A stretch of 64,000 nucleotides of DNA from Astrobacterium formosum (GTDB lineage Bacteria > Pseudomonadota > Alphaproteobacteria > Rhizobiales > Xanthobacteraceae), in contig JAVDCA010000017.1 of NCBI GenBank assembly GCA_030848545.1, forward strand, positions 1-64,000, written 5' to 3'. Position 1 is the stretch's first letter, and the number at the start of each line of letters is the position of its first letter. This document shows positions 33,425-41,839 of the stretch, piece after piece. The notes beneath the pieces were generated by a model. It ran no database searches. It was not told where the DNA came from and was given only the letters and a program-made list of their open reading frames with translations. Both the position numbers and the translations under genes were made by a program.

Positions 33425-33934
33425 ATGAGCACGATCCTGATCGAAGTCCGTCGCGCCAAACCAGCGGACGCCGCCGCCGTCGCCGAGACCCACGACGCGT
33501 CGTGGCGAACCGCGTACCAGGGTATCATCCCGGGCCGCGAACTCGACAAGCTTATCAACCGCCGCGGCGCGGACTGGTGGGACGGCTCGATCCGCAAGGG
33601 CAGCCGCATCTCGCTGCTGGTGTTCGGCGAGACCGTCGCGGGCTACGCCAATTACGGTCGCAACCGCGCCCGCAGCCTGCAATACGACGGCGAGGTCTAC
33701 GAGCTCTATCTCAGGCCCGAATTCCAGGGCCTGGGCTTCGGCCGGCGCCTGTTCACCGCCGCCCGCCGCGACCTCGCCCAGAGCGGCATCAAGAGCTTGG
33801 TGGTCTGGGCACTCGCCGACAACGACCCCGCGGTGGCGTTCTATCGCGCCCTGGGTGGCCGTCCGGTCGCCCGCTCGTCGGAAAAGTTCGGCGACAAGGT
33901 ACTCGACAAGGTCGCCTACGCCTGGAACGGCTGA
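33425..33934 (+). CDS. GNAT-family N-acetyltransferase
   Basis: This 169-residue acetyltransferase has the GNAT fold: N-terminal VRRAKPADAAAVAETHDASWRTAYQG, the strand VYELYLRPEFQ, and the acetyl-CoA pyrophosphate loop GLGFGRRLFTAA. LVVWALADNDPAVAFYRALGG follows with the conserved Asn and Tyr. The acceptor (small molecule, antibiotic or protein) cannot be predicted. The ATG at 33425 directly follows a short divergent promoter region with the CtrA-like site. It ends 14 bases from the end of folD, which is read toward it. Confidence 0.88.
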   Translation: MSTILIEVRRAKPADAAAVAETHDASWRTAYQGIIPGRELDKLINRRGADWWDGSIRKGSRISLLVFGETVAGYANYGRNRARSLQYDGEVYELYLRPEFQGLGFGRRLFTAARRDLAQSGIKSLVVWALADNDPAVAFYRALGGRPVARSSEKFGDKVLDKVAYAWNG

Positions 33935-33947
33935 GCCGCGGGCGAAT

Positions 33948-34847
33948 CTATCCCGCTGACGACATGCATTGAGGCTCGGGCACGCCGGCGATGCGGCAGG
34001 CGGCCGTCACCGTATTGAGCAGCAGGCACGCAATGGTCATCGGGCCGACGCCGCCGGGCACCGGCGTGATGGCGCCGGCGACATCCCGAACCTCCGCGAA
34101 GGCGACGTCGCCGACGATGCGGTTCTTGCCGTCTTCGGCCGGCAGGCGGTTGATGCCCACATCGATCACGGTGGCGCCCGGCTTGATCCAGTCGCCGCGC
34201 ACCATCCCGGGCCGGCCGATGGCCGCCACCAGGAGATCGGCGCGCCGGCAGACGGCAGCGAGATCGCGGGTCTTGGAATGGGCCATGGTCACGGTGGCGT
34301 TCTCGGCCAGGAGGAGTTGGGCCGCCGGCTTGCCGACCAGCTTCGAGCGCCCGATCACCACCGCCTCCAGGCCGGCGAGCGAAGCGTGCACGCTCTTGGC
34401 GAGGATCATGCACCCGAGCGGCGTGCAGGCGACCAGCGCCGGCAGCCCGTTCGCCAGCAGGCCGGAATTGAACGGGTGCAGGCCGTCGACGTCCTTCCTG
34501 GGATCGATGGCGTTGATGACGGCATCGGGGTCGTAGCCGTCGGGCAGCGGCAGCTGCACCAGGATGCCGTGCACGGCCGGATCGTCATTGAGCCTGGCGA
34601 TCAGGCTCATCAGTTCGGCCTGACCGGCGGAGGCCGGCAGGCGATGGTCGAACGAACGCATGCCGGCGACATGCGCCAAGTTGGATTTCGAGCGCACATA
34701 GGACTCGCTCGCCGGGTGGTTGCCGACCAGCACCACGGCGAGCCCAGGCACCAGTCCGTGCCGCTCGGACAGGTCCGCCACCCGGCGCGCAATGTTGCCG
34801 CGAAGATCCGCCGCGATCGCCTTGCCGTCGATGAGTGTCGCGCTCAT
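33948..34847 (-). CDS. folD: Bifunctional methylenetetrahydrofolate dehydrogenase/cyclohydrolase FolD
   Basis: FolD interconverts 5,10-methylene-, methenyl- and 10-formyl-tetrahydrofolate in the cytoplasm. The 299-residue protein has the active-site pair Tyr50 and Lys54 (SESYVRSK), [25 protein letters not shown], the NADP site [17 protein letters not shown] and the signature [15 protein letters not shown]. All key residues are present. The start codon overlaps the stop of the upstream DUF167 gene (ATGA), so the two are translationally coupled in an operon yggT-like, DUF167, folD. Confidence 0.95.
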   Translation of the reverse strand: MSATLIDGKAIAADLRGNIARRVADLSERHGLVPGLAVVLVGNHPASESYVRSKSNLAHVAGMRSFDHRLPASAGQAELMSLIARLNDDPAVHGILVQLPLPDGYDPDAVINAIDPRKDVDGLHPFNSGLLANGLPALVACTPLGCMILAKSVHASLAGLEAVVIGRSKLVGKPAAQLLLAENATVTMAHSKTRDLAAVCRRADLLVAAIGRPGMVRGDWIKPGATVIDVGINRLPAEDGKNRIVGDVAFAEVRDVAGAITPVPGGVGPMTIACLLLNTVTAACRIAGVPEPQCMSSAG

Positions 34848-35179
34848 GGTTTTTCGTCTCCCGCCAGCGTCATGATCGCCGCCGCCAAGGCCTTGGCGTC
34901 GCCCTCGATGCGGACGCGCTTGAGCCGCGCCGTCGCACCTGCCGCGAGGCTCACCTGCCGCGGCGCTACCCTTAACGACTTCGCCAGAAGGGCGAGAAGG
35001 GCGGCGTTCGCCTCGCCTTCACTCGGCACCGCGCGCACGCGTGCCTTGAGGACCTCGCGGCCGTCGGCGAGGCGTTCGCGGCCGTCGATGGCGTCGCGCC
35101 CACCTTTGGGGGTCAGGCGCACGCTGACCACGATGCCGGTCGCATCGACGCTGAAGAACGTGGTCGCCGCGGCGCTCAC
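34844..35179 (-). CDS. DUF167 (YggU) family protein
   Basis: This 111-residue protein belongs to the YggU/DUF167 family of small cytoplasmic proteins without an assigned reaction. The signature is [17 protein letters not shown], then [26 protein letters not shown] and the C-terminal [14 protein letters not shown]. The family often lies next to yggT, as here: the upstream gene ends only five bases away. Its last four bases overlap the folD start. Expression is likely tied to that operon. Confidence 0.88.
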   Translation of the reverse strand: MSAAATTFFSVDATGIVVSVRLTPKGGRDAIDGRERLADGREVLKARVRAVPSEGEANAALLALLAKSLRVAPRQVSLAAGATARLKRVRIEGDAKALAAAIMTLAGDEKP

Positions 35180-35184
35180 GGCAT

Positions 35185-35475
35185 TCAGATCAACAGTCTG
35201 GCGATGTTGGGAAGGACGACGCTCTGGATGAAAAAGATGATCAGGATCAGGATCACGGGCGAGATGTCGATGCCGCCCAGGTTGGGCAGCATGTTGCGGA
35301 TCGGCCGCAGCAGCGGTTCGGTGATCCGGTACAGGAACTCGCCGATCGTCATGACCACCGGGTTGCGGGCGTTGATGACGTTGAAGGCGATCAGCCAGCT
35401 CAGGACCGCGGAGGCGATCAGGATGTAGACGTAGAGAGTCAACAGATAGGAGATGAAAGACAGAAGTTCGAGCAT
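35185..35475 (-). CDS. YggT family membrane protein
   Basis: This is a 96-residue integral membrane protein with two long hydrophobic helices (about residues 4-30 and 64-92). The YggT-type centre is [37 protein letters not shown]. Members are linked to osmotic tolerance and to placing membrane protein complexes, and often sit with DUF167. It is the first gene of the three-gene operon that ends with folD. It lies upstream of, and divergent from, the tRNA gene. Confidence 0.88.
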   Translation of the reverse strand: MLELLSFISYLLTLYVYILIASAVLSWLIAFNVINARNPVVMTIGEFLYRITEPLLRPIRNMLPNLGGIDISPVILILIIFFIQSVVLPNIARLLI

Positions 35476-35583
35476 CGGCGCACTAGCCCCCCTGGAACGG
35501 CAGTAAAGGGTGTACCGGGACGGCCTTTGGGCCGCAAGAGAACCGATCCGGAAGGGTTGACGGATCGGGGCCGCAAACCCGAG

Positions 35584-35622
35584 GGGCTTTGCCTTGACAG
35601 GGCAAAGCCCGGGCCCTAAATG
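35584..35622 (+). promoter_or_regulatory. Promoter-like element and hairpin upstream of tRNA-Ala
   Basis: TTGACA (35594-35599) is a perfect -35 box, followed after 17 bases by a weak TAAATG (35617-35622). The -35 box lies in the loop of a perfect 10-bp hairpin (GGGCTTTGCC with GGCAAAGCCC, 35584-35610). The tRNA begins 47 bases after the -10 region. Without a T-run the hairpin is not a clear terminator. Confidence 0.5.
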
Positions 35623-35668
35623 GCCGCACCCGTGGGGATGCGCCGACTTTGGCGCCCCTTCGCCGGTC

Positions 35669-35744
35669 GGGGCCGTAGCTCAGTTGGGAGAGCGCCGCAA
35701 TCGCACTGCGGAGGTCAGGGGTTCAAATCCCCTCGGCTCCACCA
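35669..35744 (+). tRNA. tRNA-Ala (anticodon CGC)
   Basis: A 76-base cloverleaf folds fully, with the CCA end encoded. The acceptor stem is GGGGCCG with CGGCTCC, the D arm is GCTCAGTTGGGAGAGC, the anticodon stem is CCGCA/TGCGG with loop ATCGCAC, and the T arm is AGGGG-TTCAAAT-CCCCT. The anticodon CGC reads GCG, a common Ala codon in this GC-rich genome. The tRNA is intact, and no integrated element was found at its 3' end. Confidence 0.95.
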
Positions 35745-35892
35745 AACCCCACCCGCCACCAAACTCCGCCAGACCGCCCCAGCCACCTCCAGGTTCGGCA
35801 GCCCGGCGTGGCATTCTCCCATACAAACTGCACCTCGCCCCGTCTGCAGCGGCGGCTCACGCCTTTGACCTGGCTCGCGATCCGGCGCCCGC

Positions 35893-37092
35893 ATGTTCCT
35901 CCTAAAGCCGCTTGCCAACCGGCCCATCGCCTGCCTGTGGGGAGCCCAGCTCCTGTCGGCGACCGGCGCCGAATTCTACATGGTGGCGGTCATCTGGCTC
36001 GCATCGGCCTTCATCGGCAATGACGCCGGCTACGTCCCCGCCATGCAGTCGGCCGCCCTCCTGGCCGGCAGCATCTTCGGTGGGGTGATCACCGACCGCT
36101 GGCCCTACGGTGCCACCATGATCGGCTCCAACCTCGTCCGGGCCGGGCTGCTCATGGTCCTGTCGACCGCTTCGGCGCTGGGCCTGATGAGCATATGGCT
36201 GTTGGCGATCACGGCCGTTCTCATCGCGGTCGCGACGGCGGTCCACGACCCGGCGCTCCAGGTCGCCATCCACATTCTGGTGCCCGAACAGGCCAAGCGC
36301 CATACGGTCAACGGATTATTCGATGCGACCCGGCGGATGGCGCGCATCCTGGGTCCGAGCCTGATCGCGCTCGTGAGCGGCATCGTCCCGGTCGGCCAGT
36401 TTTTCGCCGTAACGGCAGCCGGCTTCCTGTGCTCGGCGATCGGCGTGCAGGCGGGACTGAAGGGCACCGCGATTCCGGCTCCTGCGACCGGAGGAGGGCT
36501 CCCGGCCGTCGTCGACACGATGATGGGCGGCATCCGGGCCGTCCGCGGCCATGCGGTCATGTATTACGGGCTGGGTGCCGGCCTGGTCGGCAACATCGCC
36601 TGGGCGATGGCGGTACTGCTCGGGATGGTTTTCCATCTGCGCGCCACCAGCGCCGAGCCGCTGACCGATTACGGCCTGATGATGACGGCGTACGGGGTCG
36701 GCAATCTCGCCGCCAACCTGGTCCTTTCGGGCATGCGGCCGCGGCGGCCGATCGTCTGGCTGGTGATCTCCAAGCTCACCTTCGGGCTCGGCGTCCTGCT
36801 CATGCCGTTGGCGCCCGATCGTGCATGGCTGATGGCGTTCGCCGCCTTCGCGGCCGTCAACGGACCCTTCGAATTTCTGGCGATGCTGCACATCATCCAG
36901 CATGACTTTCCGCCCCGGCGCATCGCCCAGGTGTTCCGCCTGCAGATGTGCGCCACGTTCGGCGGGACGCTGCTCGGCTATTTGGCCGCGCCCGTCCTGT
37001 TCGATGCCTTCGGGTTCGTCCCGGTGATCGCGGCGGCGGGCGCCCTGACGCTCGCAACCGGCATCGGCGGCTTGTTTCTGGTCTTCCGCTAG
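35893..37092 (+). CDS. Major facilitator superfamily transporter (EntS/CntE-like exporter type)
   Basis: This 399-residue inner-membrane protein has about 12 hydrophobic segments and an MFS loop (GGVITDRWPYGATMIGSNLVRAG, the motif-A region between helices 2 and 3). It resembles the drug and siderophore exporter branch (EntS-like) in its start (LLKPLANRPIACLWGAQLLSATGAEFYMVAV) and in HDPALQVAIHILVPEQ. A Zur-type operator, a broken TonB receptor and an EamA exporter follow within 700 bases, so the protein may once have exported a metal chelator. This is inference; a general drug exporter is equally possible. Confidence 0.85.
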   Translation: MFLLKPLANRPIACLWGAQLLSATGAEFYMVAVIWLASAFIGNDAGYVPAMQSAALLAGSIFGGVITDRWPYGATMIGSNLVRAGLLMVLSTASALGLMSIWLLAITAVLIAVATAVHDPALQVAIHILVPEQAKRHTVNGLFDATRRMARILGPSLIALVSGIVPVGQFFAVTAAGFLCSAIGVQAGLKGTAIPAPATGGGLPAVVDTMMGGIRAVRGHAVMYYGLGAGLVGNIAWAMAVLLGMVFHLRATSAEPLTDYGLMMTAYGVGNLAANLVLSGMRPRRPIVWLVISKLTFGLGVLLMPLAPDRAWLMAFAAFAAVNGPFEFLAMLHIIQHDFPPRRIAQVFRLQMCATFGGTLLGYLAAPVLFDAFGFVPVIAAAGALTLATGIGGLFLVFR

Positions 37093-37212
37093 CTCCGAAC
37101 GACCCGCCCGGGGCTCCGTCACCGCCGACGTGGGACCTGTGCTGTCCACGCCACAGGGGCGGCGTCTCGGCAACGGTGCTGCCGTGGAGGCATTGACAAT
37201 CCAGACCTTGGA

Positions 37213-37231
37213 AATGTTATTTTATAACATT
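37213..37231. promoter_or_regulatory. Zur-type operator
   Basis: AATGTTAT-TTT-ATAACATT is a perfect 8-bp inverted repeat with a three-base spacer, matching the alphaproteobacterial Zur box ATGTTAT-N3-ATAACAT. An AAGGGAG and ATG (37257) follow, as if it controlled the start of the wrecked receptor gene. Its present target would be the EamA gene. Confidence 0.7.
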
Positions 37232-37256
37232 GCTTTTGCGGCCAAGGGAGTGAGCG

Positions 37257-37640
37257 ATGAAAAGCCGACGCCGACCAGAGGCGGGAAAAGCCGGCGCCGG
37301 TATATTGACCACGACCTCTCCCTCACGCCCAAGAGCGGCGCGCTCGGCCTGCTCAAGGACCTGCCATATGGGCTGATCGCCAGCATCACCGGACAATATG
37401 TGGAGCGCACCCCGCGGGCCCCGGAACTGTTCTCGCTTGGCGTCCATGAGGCGGCCGGCACGTTCGATGTCGGCGACCCCAACCTGAAGATCGAGAAGGC
37501 CCGGACGGTCGAGATCGGCCTGCGCAAGCCCAAGGGCCAGTTCCGTTTCGAGGCGACCGCCTACTACACCCGCTTCCAGGATTTCATCTATCGGCGGCTC
37601 ACCGGCGCCACTTGCGACGAGGATTTCACCGCCTGCTGGT
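37257..37640 (+). pseudogene. Remnant of a TonB-dependent (zinc-type) receptor gene
   Basis: A short internal barrel segment of a TonB-dependent outer-membrane receptor is readable at 37301-37636: DLPYGLIASITGQYVERTPRAPELFSLG, GTFDVGDPNLKIEKARTVEIGLR, FRFEATAYYTRFQDFIYRRLTG. The signal peptide, plug domain and both ends of the barrel are missing. An ATG at 37257 with a good ribosome site lies in another frame (MKSRRRPEAGK) and stops after about 40 codons. This fits an internal deletion that fused the start region to a central part. Its Zur-type operator implies a former zinc-uptake role. Confidence 0.8.
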
Positions 37641-37733
37641 GCCGGCGGCTTGCACGGCACCGGCGCGTCGATAGAATTCCGGCATGATCGCTTCGTCTGC
37701 CCGATCTCCTGTCATCGCCACATCCGCACGATC

Positions 37734-38633
37734 GTGACCTCGCCGCAGTCCAACATGGGCGGCATCGCCTGGGCGCTGGTTGCGGTCGGTCTGTTCGCGC
37801 TGACTTATCTCGCCGGCAAACTGGTCCCCGGGGCCTCGGCGCTGGAGATCATGTGGCTGCGCTATGTGGGCGGCCTCGTGACGGTGGCGGTGTGGATGCT
37901 GTCGACCGGCAGAACGCACCAGGTCGGAACGAGCCAGATCCACCTCCATGTCCTGCGCGCCGCCGCCGGCGGCGGCACCGGCACGGCGGCAATCTACGCG
38001 GCGAGCCACATGCCGGTCGCCGACGCCACCGCCATCGGGCTTCTCGACGGCTTCTTCACCATCGTGCTCGGCGTCCTCGTCCACCGCGAGGTCGTGAGCC
38101 TGCGGCACTGGGGGGCGGCGCTGCTGTGCCTCCTCGGCGCCGCCATCGTGGTCGCCGGCAAGGGCGCGGTTCTGCGGCTCGACGGTGACACGCTTGTACC
38201 CGCGTCCGTCGCACTCGGCGGCGCCATGCTTGCGGCGATCGAATACATTTTGATCAAGGGCCTGGCGCGTTCCGAGACCACCATTTCGGTCCTCTTCCAT
38301 GTCAATCTGTTCGGCACGCTGCTCTTGGCGCTGCCGGCGCTCGCTTCCTGGAGCGGCCAGCCGTGGCCGTACCTCGCCTTCTTCCTCAGTCTCGGGCCGA
38401 TCGCGATCCTCGCCCAGACCTGCAACATCCGGGCGCTGAGGTTCACCGACGCGGCGGTGATCGGACCGGTGCGCTACACTTGGATCGTATTCGGGGCCTT
38501 GTACGGCCTGTTGTTCTTCGGGGAATGGCCGGGCCTCGCCACCTATGTGGGCGGTGCCGTCATCCTGGCGGGCGGCCTGTGGCTCGGCAGCCTGAAACGT
38601 CCAGGATCGGCGCCACGGAGGGGCGGCGGGTGA
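37734..38633 (+). CDS. EamA/DMT-family transporter
   Basis: The 299-residue protein has ten hydrophobic segments in two EamA repeats, as in DMT exporters. Visible parts are GIAWALVAVGLFALTYLAGKL at the start, VADATAIGLLDGFFTIVLGVLV, and LRFTDAAVIGPVRYTWIVFGALYGLLFFGEWP in the second half. The start is uncertain: GTG at 37734 or ATG at 37755, neither with a clear ribosome site. Pseudopaline-type metallophore loci use an EamA exporter (CntI) beside a TonB receptor and Zur control. Here it sits right after such a receptor remnant, so a former metallophore exporter is plausible but unproven. Confidence 0.85.
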   Translation: MTSPQSNMGGIAWALVAVGLFALTYLAGKLVPGASALEIMWLRYVGGLVTVAVWMLSTGRTHQVGTSQIHLHVLRAAAGGGTGTAAIYAASHMPVADATAIGLLDGFFTIVLGVLVHREVVSLRHWGAALLCLLGAAIVVAGKGAVLRLDGDTLVPASVALGGAMLAAIEYILIKGLARSETTISVLFHVNLFGTLLLALPALASWSGQPWPYLAFFLSLGPIAILAQTCNIRALRFTDAAVIGPVRYTWIVFGALYGLLFFGEWPGLATYVGGAVILAGGLWLGSLKRPGSAPRRGGG

Positions 38634-38676
38634 GCGAAGCCGCCGGGGGAGGTTATCCCCGTGGGGCGGACTGCCC

Positions 38677-39879
38677 TCACTTCTCCGGCCGGCGCCGGGT
38701 CAGGGGGATGTCCATGATCCCTAAGAGGAACGACGTGAAGGCGAGCTGGATGCCGCCGGCGATCGCCACCAGGGACAAGACCAGGACACGCATCACGGTC
38801 GGATAGTTGAGGGCGCCGAAATCCACCGCCGCCCATGCGGTCAACGCCCACAGGCCCCCGAGGCAGCCGGCGGCCACAATGAGGCCGGCGGCGATCAGGC
38901 CGCGCTCCAGCGTCACCTCCGACTGAAAGACGGGCAGGAGCTTCGATTTGGGCAGGAACCCATGGGCGGCGGCGAAGCGGCGCGCGATCAGGCCGAAACA
39001 GACGATCTGCATACCGACCAGGATGGAGATCGCCGCCACCAGGAATGTGTGGGTGTCGAAGGCCAGATGCCCGATCTTGACGCTACCGGGGAACAACAGA
39101 ACGGCAGCCGCGATGCCGACGATCATGAGCGCCGCGCCCGGATAAAGGAACAGCCAGCGCGGCGAGAACATCAGGAGAAAACGCAGGTGCCGCCAGCCGT
39201 CGTGCCAGGTGCGCAAGTGCGGCGGACGCGACCGGCCGTCCGGGGCGAGCGTGGTCGGCACCTCGACGATGGAGTAACCAGCGAGCGCGGCGGCGACCAC
39301 CATTTCGCTGGCGAATTCCATTCCGCCGGTGAACAGGCCGAGATCGAGGATGCGGCGGCGATCGAAACCGCGCAGTCCGCAATGGAAATCGCCGATGGGC
39401 ACGCGGAAGAACACGCGGCCGATCAGGCTCAGGACCGGATTGCCGAGATAGCGGTGCAGGGCCGGCATGGCGCCGTCGGCGATACCGCCGCGGAACCGGT
39501 TGCCCATGACGAGGTCGTGGCCCTGGCGCAGCGCCGCCAAGAAAGCGTCCAGGCGGGAGAAATCGTAGGACAGGTCGGCGTCGCCCACCACCACGTAGCG
39601 GCCGCGGGCGGCCGCGATGCCGCCCATGAGGGCCGCCCCATAACCGCGCTCGGTCACCGGGACGACGCGAGCGCCGTTTTCTTCGGCAAGTGCGATCGAA
39701 CCGTCGGTGGAACCGTTGTCCGCGATCACGATCTCGGCCGAGACCCCGGTGCGCTCGATGAACGAACGCGCCATCGCGATACATGCCACGATGGTCTCGC
39801 GCTCATTGAGGCACGGCATGACGATGCTGAGCTCGATGTCGCGCTCCGGGCTCGCCGTATCCTGTGCGCTCACTCCCAT
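38677..39879 (-). CDS. Membrane-bound family 2 glycosyltransferase (polyprenyl-phosphate sugar transferase type)
   Basis: The 400-residue protein has a GT-A domain (about residues 18-230): LSIVMPCLNERETIVACI, IVIADNGSTDGS, the DxD-like VVVGDADLSYDF and FHCGLRGFDRRRI. The C-terminal third has four membrane segments (about 240-390). This layout fits dolichol/polyprenyl-phosphate mannosyl- or glucosyltransferases that build lipid-linked sugars for cell-surface glycans. The acceptor is not known. It is divergent from a small methyltransferase gene 100 bases away, which suggests a shared role in a surface sugar or glycolipid. Confidence 0.87.
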   Translation of the reverse strand: MGVSAQDTASPERDIELSIVMPCLNERETIVACIAMARSFIERTGVSAEIVIADNGSTDGSIALAEENGARVVPVTERGYGAALMGGIAAARGRYVVVGDADLSYDFSRLDAFLAALRQGHDLVMGNRFRGGIADGAMPALHRYLGNPVLSLIGRVFFRVPIGDFHCGLRGFDRRRILDLGLFTGGMEFASEMVVAAALAGYSIVEVPTTLAPDGRSRPPHLRTWHDGWRHLRFLLMFSPRWLFLYPGAALMIVGIAAAVLLFPGSVKIGHLAFDTHTFLVAAISILVGMQIVCFGLIARRFAAAHGFLPKSKLLPVFQSEVTLERGLIAAGLIVAAGCLGGLWALTAWAAVDFGALNYPTVMRVLVLSLVAIAGGIQLAFTSFLLGIMDIPLTRRRPEK

Positions 39880-39979
39880 ACTCTATTCTCCGCACGCCCA
39901 CCTGGTTGAAGGCGGACGCGGTCACCGGCAGAATACCAGGGTACTGCGCTTCATCACCAATGATTCAGGATAAATTTCG

Positions 39980-40669
39980 GTGGCAACCCGACCGGTCAAC
40001 AGCGCCTACAATGTCGCACCGCCCGACAGTCTCGCGGTCCGCCTCGCCGGCCGGCAGCGGCGCGAGATGTATCGCCGTTTCGTGGCGGCGGCTGCGGTCG
40101 TGCCCGGCGACGCCATCCTCGATGTCGGCGTCACCTCCGACCGGAGCTACGATTCGTCCAACTATCTGGAAGCCTGGCACCCCCACAAGGCGGACATCGT
40201 CGCCGCCGGCATCGACGATGCCGCCTTCCTGGAAACGCTCTATCCGGGCGTCCGGTTCGTCGCCGCATCCGGTCTCGCTTTGCCGTTCGCCGACCGCACC
40301 TTCGACGTCGTGCACTGTTCGGCGGTCATCGAACATGTGGGCTCGTTCGAGCGCCAGTGCGTCCTGATCGCCGAATGCTGCCGGGTGGCGCGGCGAGCGG
40401 TGTTCATGACCACGCCCAATCGCTGGTTCCCGATCGAATTCCACACCGTATTGCCGTTGGTGCACTGGCTGCCGAAGCCGGCCTTCCGCGCCCTGATGCG
40501 CGCCAGCGGCCGCGCATTCTTCGCCGACGAGGCCAATCTCAACCTCATGACGGCGAATGAGCTCATCACCGCCGCGGCGCCCGTGAGCGGCTTCACGACC
40601 GAAGTGTCGACCGTGTCGCTGATGGGCTGGCCAAGCAACCTCCTGCTCGCCATGCGGCGTCGGGCGTGA
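39980..40669 (+). CDS. Class I SAM-dependent methyltransferase
   Basis: The 229-residue protein has a methyltransferase-11 type core: motif I DAILDVGVTSDRSYDSSNY (a variant, with TSD in place of the usual Gly-rich run), FVAASGLALPFADRTFDVVHCSAVIEHV, and TTPNRWFPIEFHTVLPLVHWLP. Proteins of this kind act on sugars, lipids or quinone precursors. It starts with GTG, with AGGAT nine bases ahead. The neighbouring glycosyltransferase, read the other way, suggests both act on one glycan or lipid (inference). Confidence 0.83.
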   Translation: MATRPVNSAYNVAPPDSLAVRLAGRQRREMYRRFVAAAAVVPGDAILDVGVTSDRSYDSSNYLEAWHPHKADIVAAGIDDAAFLETLYPGVRFVAASGLALPFADRTFDVVHCSAVIEHVGSFERQCVLIAECCRVARRAVFMTTPNRWFPIEFHTVLPLVHWLPKPAFRALMRASGRAFFADEANLNLMTANELITAAAPVSGFTTEVSTVSLMGWPSNLLLAMRRRA

Positions 40670-40903
40670 GGGGCGCGGACAGCGGTGCGCCTTCCGCTGT
40701 TGTGCCGTTGCCACGTCGCAATGGTGAATCATCCTCAAGGTTACGCTAAAGTTTACTTCACCATCTCACCATTCATAAAGAATATCCGTTCAGCTGTTTT
40801 TCAGCATAGGACCAGAACTCACTCCCCCTTCACCAATTCAATACTGTCCAAGGACCTATAGTTTCCCCACGCGGAAGGTGCGACCGCAGATGGGGACAGG
40901 ATC

Positions 40904-41779
40904 GTGCGTACGAGTAACATCGTAATGATCGCCGTGGCGGCCGTGTTCGGCCTGCTGGCGGTGTTCGTCGCGCAGACCTGGCTCAATTCCCAGGCCGAGG
41001 CGCAGCGCCGCAACCAGCCGGAGCAGCGTGCCCCGCAGATCGCAGCCCGCACCCTCGTGGTCGCCACCAAGCCGCTGCGCTTCGGCAACGAACTCACCGC
41101 CGAGATGCTGCGCGAGACACCGTGGCCGGACGCAGCGCCGCCGCCCGGCGCCTTCACCAAGATTTCCGACATTCTCGACGGCGGCAAGCGCGTGGTCCTG
41201 ACCGCCATCGAGGCCAACGAACCGGTGCTCGCCATGAAGATCACCGGGTCCGGACAGCGCGCGACGCTGTCGGCCCTGGTGGGACAGGGCATGAAGGCGG
41301 TCACCATCCGGGTCAACGACGTCGACGGCGGCGGCGGCTTCGTGCTGCCCGGCGACCGGGTCGACATCGTGCTGACCCGGCAGGAAAAGGAAAACGCGTC
41401 CTCGCAGGTCCTGCTGCAGGACATACGCGTCCTCGCGATCGACCAGAACGCTGACGAGCGTGCCTCAAGCCCGACGGTGCCGAAATCGGTGACCGTCGAG
41501 GTCGACATGGTGGCGGGCCAGAAACTGGGGCTCGCGGCTTCCATCGGCACGCTGTCGCTCCTCCTGCGCAAGGCCGGCGAGTCCTCGTCGGCCAACGCGG
41601 CACGGGTGACCATCAAGGATCTGTTCAACGACGTCGTCGGCGACACCAAGCGAACCTCGACCACCGTCGTGGTCACGCGCGGCATCGGCAAGTCGGACCG
41701 CTACACGGTTCCGCTCGAGGATGCCGAAACCACCAACGCCATGGCGAAAGCGCCGAGCGAAAAGGCGACCACTCAGTAG
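40904..41779 (+). CDS. cpaB: Flp pilus assembly protein CpaB (RcpC)
   Basis: CpaB is a periplasmic, membrane-anchored partner of the tad secretin. The 291-residue protein has an N-terminal helix (IVMIAVAAVFGLLAVFVAQTWL), the SAF domain (TLVVATKPLRFGNELTAEML) and the RcpC domain (VTIRVNDVDGGGGFVLPGDRVDIVLTRQ). It starts with GTG after GGGACAGG. It is the first gene of the tad cluster here; the pilin and prepilin peptidase genes expected upstream are not present, and the 234 bases before it hold only an AT-richer promoter region. Confidence 0.92.
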   Translation: MRTSNIVMIAVAAVFGLLAVFVAQTWLNSQAEAQRRNQPEQRAPQIAARTLVVATKPLRFGNELTAEMLRETPWPDAAPPPGAFTKISDILDGGKRVVLTAIEANEPVLAMKITGSGQRATLSALVGQGMKAVTIRVNDVDGGGGFVLPGDRVDIVLTRQEKENASSQVLLQDIRVLAIDQNADERASSPTVPKSVTVEVDMVAGQKLGLAASIGTLSLLLRKAGESSSANAARVTIKDLFNDVVGDTKRTSTTVVVTRGIGKSDRYTVPLEDAETTNAMAKAPSEKATTQ

Positions 41780-41839
41780 GGGCATCGGCCGCGCACGAGC
41801 CTGGGGAGGCTCGCGGAATACGGGACGGGGAAAAAGACA

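Noticed and set aside
35584-35610. Hairpin upstream of tRNA-Ala as a terminator for the preceding operon
   Set aside because: The yggT-DUF167-folD operon is read away from it, there is no T-run, and its loop contains a perfect TTGACA that fits a promoter for the tRNA.
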